This document shows positions 59,917 through 64,000 of a stretch of DNA of 64,000 nucleotides, piece by piece. Origin of the DNA: Bordetella holmesii ATCC 51541 (lineage in GTDB: Bacteria > Pseudomonadota > Gammaproteobacteria > Burkholderiales > Burkholderiaceae_B); assembly GCA_000612485.1 (NCBI GenBank), contig CP007494.1, positions 3,162,001 through 3,226,000 on the forward strand. The letters run 5' to 3'. Both the position numbers and the translations under genes were made by a program. The notes below the pieces were generated by a model. That model was not told the origin of the DNA. It did not search any database and saw nothing but the letters and a program-made list of their open reading frames with translations. How positions within the stretch are numbered: position 1 is the stretch's first letter; the number at the start of each line of letters is the position of its first letter.

Positions 59917-60863
59917 TTGTGAACTGTCAATAGGTTGTATTCGTCCAGGTTGAGTCTGGAGATGGGTACAGCGCGCCCGATGCCTTGGTGGGGTCGATGC
60001 CAGTTGTAGTGGTGTAGCCAGGATTTCATGGCATCGGCTCGGTGTTGGGAGTTCTGGTAGGTGTGAGCGTAAGCCCACTCACGCAAGGCCGACTGGATGA
60101 AGCGTTCGGCCTTGCCATTGGTCTGTGGGCGGTAAGGTCGGGTAAAGCGGTGCTTGATGCCCAGCTCATGGCACAGCGCGGCGAAGGCGCGGCTGCGAAA
60201 GGCCGAGCCATTGTCGGTGAGCAAGCGCTGGATGGTCACGCCCAGGCGCTGGTAGTAGGCCACTGCGTCCTTGAGGAACTGGACGGCGCTGGGGAAGCGC
60301 TCGTCGGGGTGGATGTCGGTGAAGGCCACGCGGGCGTGGTCATCGATGGCCACGAAGACGAAGTCCCAGCCGGCCCCCTCAACGGTATCGCGTCGGTTGC
60401 CCGTGACCCGGTGGCCAGGGCGCTGGATACGTCCCAGCTTCTTGATGTCGATGTGCAGCAGATCGCCGGGGGCCTGATGCTCGTAGCGCACCACCGGCTC
60501 GGCCGGCTCCAGGTCGGCCAGGTGCGACAGACCGGCGCGGGCCAGGACGCGGCTGACGGTGCTGGCTGACACGCCCAGCGCCTGGGCGATGCGCGCTTGG
60601 GTCAGCCGCTTGCGGCGCAGCTCCACGATAGCCAGCGCCTTGGCCGGCGCAATCGCTCGGGGCGAGACCGTCGGGCGCGAGGACGCATCGGCCAAGCCCG
60701 CCTGGCCCTGAGCCAGGAAGCGGCCCAGCCATTTGCGCACAGTCGGCGCGGTGACCCCATAGGCGCGGGCCGCTTCAGGCACACAAACTTGATGGGCGAT
60801 CAATTGCTGGACCATTTCGAGTCGACGTAGGAAGGTCAATCGGGCATGCTTATGGGTGTTCAT
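59913..60863 (-). CDS. tnp: IS481 transposase (copy C)
   Basis: A complete 316-residue transposase with the DDE residues D139, D217 and E253. Its TAG stop (complement of 59913-59915) is provided by the adjacent target sequence. It is probably competent to move copies B and 1 in trans as well. Confidence 0.95.
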   Translation of the reverse strand: MNTHKHARLTFLRRLEMVQQLIAHQVCVPEAARAYGVTAPTVRKWLGRFLAQGQAGLADASSRPTVSPRAIAPAKALAIVELRRKRLTQARIAQALGVSASTVSRVLARAGLSHLADLEPAEPVVRYEHQAPGDLLHIDIKKLGRIQRPGHRVTGNRRDTVEGAGWDFVFVAIDDHARVAFTDIHPDERFPSAVQFLKDAVAYYQRLGVTIQRLLTDNGSAFRSRAFAALCHELGIKHRFTRPYRPQTNGKAERFIQSALREWAYAHTYQNSQHRADAMKSWLHHYNWHRPHQGIGRAVPISRLNLDEYNLLTVHN

Positions 60864-60960
60864 CCGGCCGGGCTCCTTGAGTGAACTGGGGGGTTGGCGA
60901 TTTCCAGTTTCTCAAATCCGGTTCGGATGAACCATGCATACAACCTATTGAATCTTCACA
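59918..60960 (-). mobile_element. IS481 copy C, inverted relative to A and B
   Basis: A complete 1043 bp element. Its left flank is CCTAGT (59912-59917), the reverse complement of the ACTAGG beside copy A. Its right flank is GCTAGC (60961-60966), the same as beside A and B. The flank exchange identifies C and A as the two ends of an inversion. Confidence 0.96.
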
Positions 60961-61007
60961 GCTAGCATGGCGGATCAATGGCGGCGCAGGGCGCCAGAAC
61001 GACTCAA
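60961..61007 (-). other. Orphan 5' end of the diguanylate cyclase gene
   Basis: Read on the minus strand, the sequence next to copy C is CCATGCTAGC, so an ATG (complement 60966-60968) abuts the target site. Joined to the sequence after copy B it gives ATG CTA GCC CCG, that is MLAPTTLLL, the missing start. It lies 39 bases downstream of the SPFH gene, so the cyclase was probably the third gene of that operon. Confidence 0.8.
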
Positions 61008-61934
61008 TCAGGTACGGGTGGACTTAACAATCGTCATCGCCGAAGCGACCAACCCACCGACGTCAGACAGGTTGGAAGGCAGAATGAGCGTATTGCCTTC
61101 TTTGGCCACTTCGCCAAAGGCCTCGACATAACGCTCGGCGACCTTGAGGTTTACTGCCTCCATGCCCCCCGGTTGGCGTACGGCATCGCCCACTTGGGTG
61201 ATGGCCTTGGCCGTGGCCTCGGCAATCGCCAGGACCGCAGCCGCCTCGCCCTGCGCCTTATTGATCTGCGCCTGTTTCTCGCCCTCGGAGCGCGCGATGG
61301 CCGCTTCACGCTCGCCCGTGGCGATATTGATCTGCTCCTGGCGGCGGCCTTCGGACGCGGCAATGAGAGCCCGTTTCTCGCGCTCGGCCGTGATCTGCGC
61401 CTGCATGGCACGCAGGATTTCGGCCGGAGGCGTCAGATCCTTGATTTCATAGCGCAGGACTTTCACACCCCAATTCAAGGCCGCCTCATCCAGCGAGGCC
61501 ACGATGGTCGTATTGATGAAGTCGCGCTCCTCAAAGGTGCGGTCCAGTTCCAGCTTGCCGATCACCGAGCGCAACGTCGTCTGCGACAGTTGCGTGATGG
61601 CCGAAATATAGTTCGACGAACCATACGAAGCACGCATGGCGTCAGTGACCTGGAAATACAGCACGCCATCGACCTGCAACTGCGTGTTGTCACGCGTGAT
61701 GCAGACCTGGCTGGGCACATCGAGCGGAATTTCCTTGAGCGAATGTTTGTAGGCCACCCGCTCGATAAAGGGAATCACAAAGTCCGCGCCCGGAGAGAGC
61801 ACGCGATCGAATTTGCCCAACCGCTCGACCACCCAGGCATGTTGCTGAGGCACGATGGCAATGGCCTTGATGACTACCAGAAGCGCCAGGACGACGACGA
61901 CCACCAGCACCGTGGTTGATGTATCAAACAGCAT
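61008..61934 (-). CDS. SPFH/band-7 membrane protein (QmcA/stomatin type)
   Basis: A 308-residue protein. It has one N-terminal membrane segment (TVLVVVVVLALLVVIKAIAI), the SPFH domain (QHAWVVERLGKFDRVLSPGA; FVIPFIERVAYKHSLKE; VDGVLYFQVTDA) and a long Ala/Glu/Gln coiled coil for oligomerisation. Such proteins form membrane microdomain rings and are paired with NfeD proteins, as here (30 bases upstream). Confidence 0.9.
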   Translation of the reverse strand: MLFDTSTTVLVVVVVLALLVVIKAIAIVPQQHAWVVERLGKFDRVLSPGADFVIPFIERVAYKHSLKEIPLDVPSQVCITRDNTQLQVDGVLYFQVTDAMRASYGSSNYISAITQLSQTTLRSVIGKLELDRTFEERDFINTTIVASLDEAALNWGVKVLRYEIKDLTPPAEILRAMQAQITAEREKRALIAASEGRRQEQINIATGEREAAIARSEGEKQAQINKAQGEAAAVLAIAEATAKAITQVGDAVRQPGGMEAVNLKVAERYVEAFGEVAKEGNTLILPSNLSDVGGLVASAMTIVKSTRT

Positions 61935-61964
61935 GATTCCCCCTACAAATGAGCTGGCGCCGCA

Positions 61965-62396
61965 TCAGCGCGCCGGGTGAGACTTGGGTGCCAGCACCAG
62001 TACCGCACCCTGAATTTCGGTGATGACGTGAAGGCCCGATTGCCGCGGTTGGCCGGCGGCCAACTGAGCCTGCCATGACGCGCCGCGGTACTGAACACGT
62101 GCCTCGCCTGTTGCCGACCATGCTTCGACGCTGACGGTCTGCCCGATATCCAGATTGACATCGGCATTGCGCGACGCATCGATTTCGCGTTTTTTGAGCA
62201 CGCCCCTGCGGCGCAGCACCAGCAGCCCCAACAGGGCGATGAGTGCGCAGGCCAGCAACTGCCATTCCAGAGCCAGGCCACCCCAGGCAACCAGCCCGGC
62301 CGCCGCCAGCCCCAACGCCACCAGCAACAGGTAGAAGGTGCCCGAAGCCACCTCACCGATGAGGGCCACCGCTGCCAGGCCGAACCAGATCCACAT
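61965..62396 (-). CDS. NfeD-family membrane protein
   Basis: A 143-residue protein with about four membrane segments (MWIWFGLAAVALIGEVASGT; AAAGLVAWGGLALEWQLLAC). A C-terminal OB-fold domain follows (VNLDIGQTVSVEAWSATGEA; VHVITEIQ-like end). It works with the SPFH protein. ATG 62396 with AGGGGC upstream was chosen rather than the longer 62444 start. Confidence 0.87.
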   Translation of the reverse strand: MWIWFGLAAVALIGEVASGTFYLLLVALGLAAAGLVAWGGLALEWQLLACALIALLGLLVLRRRGVLKKREIDASRNADVNLDIGQTVSVEAWSATGEARVQYRGASWQAQLAAGQPRQSGLHVITEIQGAVLVLAPKSHPAR

Positions 62397-62515
62397 AAAA
62401 CCGCCCCTGGGAATTGATAGCCCCGATTGTACGGACTCCCACAAGGCAAGTCCTGTCTTTCTAACCCGAAAGGCGGTCAGGGCGAGCTATCATTCTCCGA
62501 GTTTATTCCCGCATC

Positions 62516-63268
62516 ATGACGCCCATGCCCATGCCCTTGCCCTTGCCCATCCTCATTCTTCACACTGGCGACCCCGACGCCGGGCTCGCCAGCCACCATG
62601 GCAGCTATGCGGAAATGATACGCCGGGCAGCGGGCCTGGCCCGCTCAGAGGTCCACGTCGTCGCCGTGCACGAGGGCCAGTCGCCCGAGGCGCCTTCCAG
62701 GTACCGCGCCGCCCTGATCACCGGCTCTCCGGCCATGGTGACCGACCACGAAGACTGGAGCGAAGCCTGCGCCCTGTGGTTACGCAGCGCCGCCGAGGCT
62801 GGCCTGCCGATGTTTGGCATCTGCTATGGGCACCAATTGCTCGCGCACGCCCTGGGTGGGCGGGTCGACTACAACCCGGCCGGGCGTGAGTTGGGCACGC
62901 ACGAGATCACGCTGTCGGCAGCCGCCCAGGACGACCCGGTCACAGCCGGCCTGCCCCAGCGCCTGCCGGCCCAGATGATGCATGCCCAAAGCGTCATCAC
63001 GCCCCCGGGTGGAAGCATCGTGCTGGCCAGCTCGCCCATGGATGCCCACCAGATGCTCAGGTTGCGGCCCGGCGTCTACAGCACCCAGTTTCATCCGGAG
63101 TTCCAGGCCGACTTCGTGCGCGACCACATCCTGCACCATGGTGACGCCTACGCGCGCGAGGGCCTGGATACGGCGGCACTGAGCGCCGGCGTCAGCGCGA
63201 CCCCTCAGGCGTGTGGCCTGCTTGCGCGCTTTGTGGCCCATTACGCTGCCAGCCAGCGCACGGCCTGA
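62516..63268 (+). CDS. Class I glutamine amidotransferase
   Basis: A 250-residue GATase domain protein. The nucleophile is in PMFGICYGHQLLAHALGG and the His/Glu of the triad in STQFHPEFQADF. It stands alone without a synthetase domain, as in the GuaA-like amidotransferases of unknown partner, or gamma-glutamyl hydrolases (PuuD-like). The Pro/Met-rich start (MTPMPMPLPLP) is odd, and ATG 62522 or 62528 could be the true start. Confidence 0.85.
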   Translation: MTPMPMPLPLPILILHTGDPDAGLASHHGSYAEMIRRAAGLARSEVHVVAVHEGQSPEAPSRYRAALITGSPAMVTDHEDWSEACALWLRSAAEAGLPMFGICYGHQLLAHALGGRVDYNPAGRELGTHEITLSAAAQDDPVTAGLPQRLPAQMMHAQSVITPPGGSIVLASSPMDAHQMLRLRPGVYSTQFHPEFQADFVRDHILHHGDAYAREGLDTAALSAGVSATPQACGLLARFVAHYAASQRTA

Positions 63269-63291
63269 GCCTGCCAGAGCCGGCCACAAAA

Positions 63292-63323
63292 AAAGGCGGC
63301 AACCTCGCGGTTGCCGCCTTTTT
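63292..63323. terminator. Bidirectional intrinsic terminator
   Basis: A 13-base perfect stem (63292-63304 with 63309-63321) with loop TCGC is flanked by A residues on the left and T residues on the right. It can end transcription of the amidotransferase (+) and ppsA (-), which converge here. Confidence 0.93.
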
Positions 63324-63347
63324 CATGGTGCAAGACCCTTGGCGGGA

Positions 63348-64000
63348 TCAGCCCTTGGCAAGCTGCTGCCAGGTATCGACCACGGTGTCCGGGTTCAGAG
63401 ACATGGACAGAATACCTTCGTCTTTGAGCCACTGCGCGAAGTCCGGATGGTCGCTGGGGCCTTGGCCGCAGATACCCACGTACTTGTCAGCAGCCAGGCA
63501 AGCCTGGATCGCACGGCGCAGCATGAACTTGACCGCATCGTCCCGTTCGTCGAAATCGGCAGCCAGCAACTCCATACCGGAGTCGCGGTCCAGGCCCAGG
63601 GTCAACTGGGTCATGTCGTTCGAACCGATCGAGAAGCCGTCGAAATGCTCCAGGAACTGCTCGGCCAGAATCGCGTTGGACGGCACTTCGCACATCATGA
63701 TCAGGCGCAGGCCATTCTCGCCGCGCTTGAGGCCGTGGGCGGCCAGCAGTTCGACAACCTTGCGCGCCTGGCCCACCGTACGCACGAAGGGCACCATGAT
63801 CTCGACGTTGGTCAGGCCCATTTCGTCGCGCACCTTCTTGAGGGCTTCGCATTCCATGCGGAAGCACTCGGCGAAGTCTTCGGCGATGTAGCGCGAAGCG
63901 CCGCGAAAGCCGAGCATGGGGTTCTCTTCTTCGGGCTCATAGCGCGAACCGCCGACCAGCTTGCGGTACTCGTTGGACTTGAAGTCCGACATACGCACGA
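63348..64000 (-). CDS. ppsA: Phosphoenolpyruvate synthase, C-terminal part (5' end outside window)
   Basis: The frame is open to the window edge. It encodes the C-terminal PEP/pyruvate-binding barrel: [47 protein letters not shown] and the catalytic Cys loop [15 protein letters not shown], ending LAKG. The enzyme converts pyruvate and ATP to phosphoenolpyruvate, AMP and phosphate for gluconeogenesis. The visible part is intact. Confidence 0.93.
   Translation of the reverse strand, partial: VRMSDFKSNEYRKLVGGSRYEPEEENPMLGFRGASRYIAEDFAECFRMECEALKKVRDEMGLTNVEIMVPFVRTVGQARKVVELLAAHGLKRGENGLRLIMMCEVPSNAILAEQFLEHFDGFSIGSNDMTQLTLGLDRDSGMELLAADFDERDDAVKFMLRRAIQACLAADKYVGICGQGPSDHPDFAQWLKDEGILSMSLNPDTVVDTWQQLAKG

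Noticed and set aside
58762..60078. Minus-strand frame of 438 codons across the diguanylate cyclase and IS481 copy C
   Set aside because: It is an antisense shadow of the GGDEF gene joined to an out-of-frame part of the IS.

Overview
The window is a high-G+C betaproteobacterial chromosome segment that looks like Bordetella and most probably Bordetella holmesii. It carries four copies of an IS481-type element (1043, 1043, 1042 and 1043 bp) and one 1306 bp IS1001-type (ISL3 family) element. IS481 together with IS1001 is typical of B. holmesii, whereas B. pertussis carries IS481 and B. parapertussis carries IS1001. The species call is inference from IS content and gene order, not from a marker gene. 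I see no rRNA, tRNA, prophage or CRISPR array.

Layout. 1-3.9 kb: the tail of a FecR-like anti-sigma regulator and an aerobactin/rhizobactin-type TonB receptor split by IS481. 4-10.7 kb: a frameshifted mgtC homologue, a DUF445 membrane protein, and a VRR-NUC nuclease/DinG-type helicase pair with the helicase frameshifted. 10.9-13.5 kb: the non-homologous end-joining pair ku-ligD, with ligD carrying a large in-frame internal deletion. 13.5-20.9 kb: a TetR regulator divergent from a four-gene NodT/HlyD/RbbA/ABC-2 efflux cluster. 20.9-25.6 kb: phasin and acetoacetyl-CoA reductase (polyhydroxyalkanoate), universal stress protein, DoxX protein, a broken WxxGxW-repeat protein and a periplasmic peroxiredoxin. 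25.6-34.9 kb: OB-fold stress protein, ArsC, class III CoA-transferase, photolyase, TPR protein, a DUF1800/DUF1501 pair, glutathione peroxidase, a GNAT acetyltransferase and a two-part lipoate-protein ligase. 35-42.3 kb: a broken lipoprotein, glutamate dehydrogenase, an RraA-like protein and an operon of iclR, amino-acid ABC transporter and hutG in which two genes are broken. 42.4-47.9 kb: ankyrin protein and the conserved mltG-tmk-holB-tatD block, divergent from a frameshifted ygfZ. 47.9-51.1 kb: a TauD-like dioxygenase divergent from a lysR gene split by IS1001. 51.1-55.3 kb: a VIT-family transporter with a damaged C-terminus and a decayed valine-degradation operon. 55.4-64 kb: rnfH-ratA, smpB, an IS481 cluster with a displaced diguanylate cyclase, an SPFH/NfeD pair, a glutamine amidotransferase and the 3' end of ppsA.

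The strongest theme is genome decay and IS-driven rearrangement. At least thirteen host genes carry an IS insertion, frameshift, nonsense codon or internal deletion, as in host-restricted bordetellae. Several frameshifts lie in short G/C runs and could also be sequencing errors. The clearest structural event is an IS481-IS481 inversion at about 56.7-61.0 kb. The six-base target duplications are scrambled between elements, and undoing the inversion restores matched duplications and reattaches a lost ATG to a diguanylate cyclase gene. No unmistakably new biological system is present. The best leads are this rearrangement, the fused LigD, and an 8-bp repeat in mgtC that could act as a phase switch.
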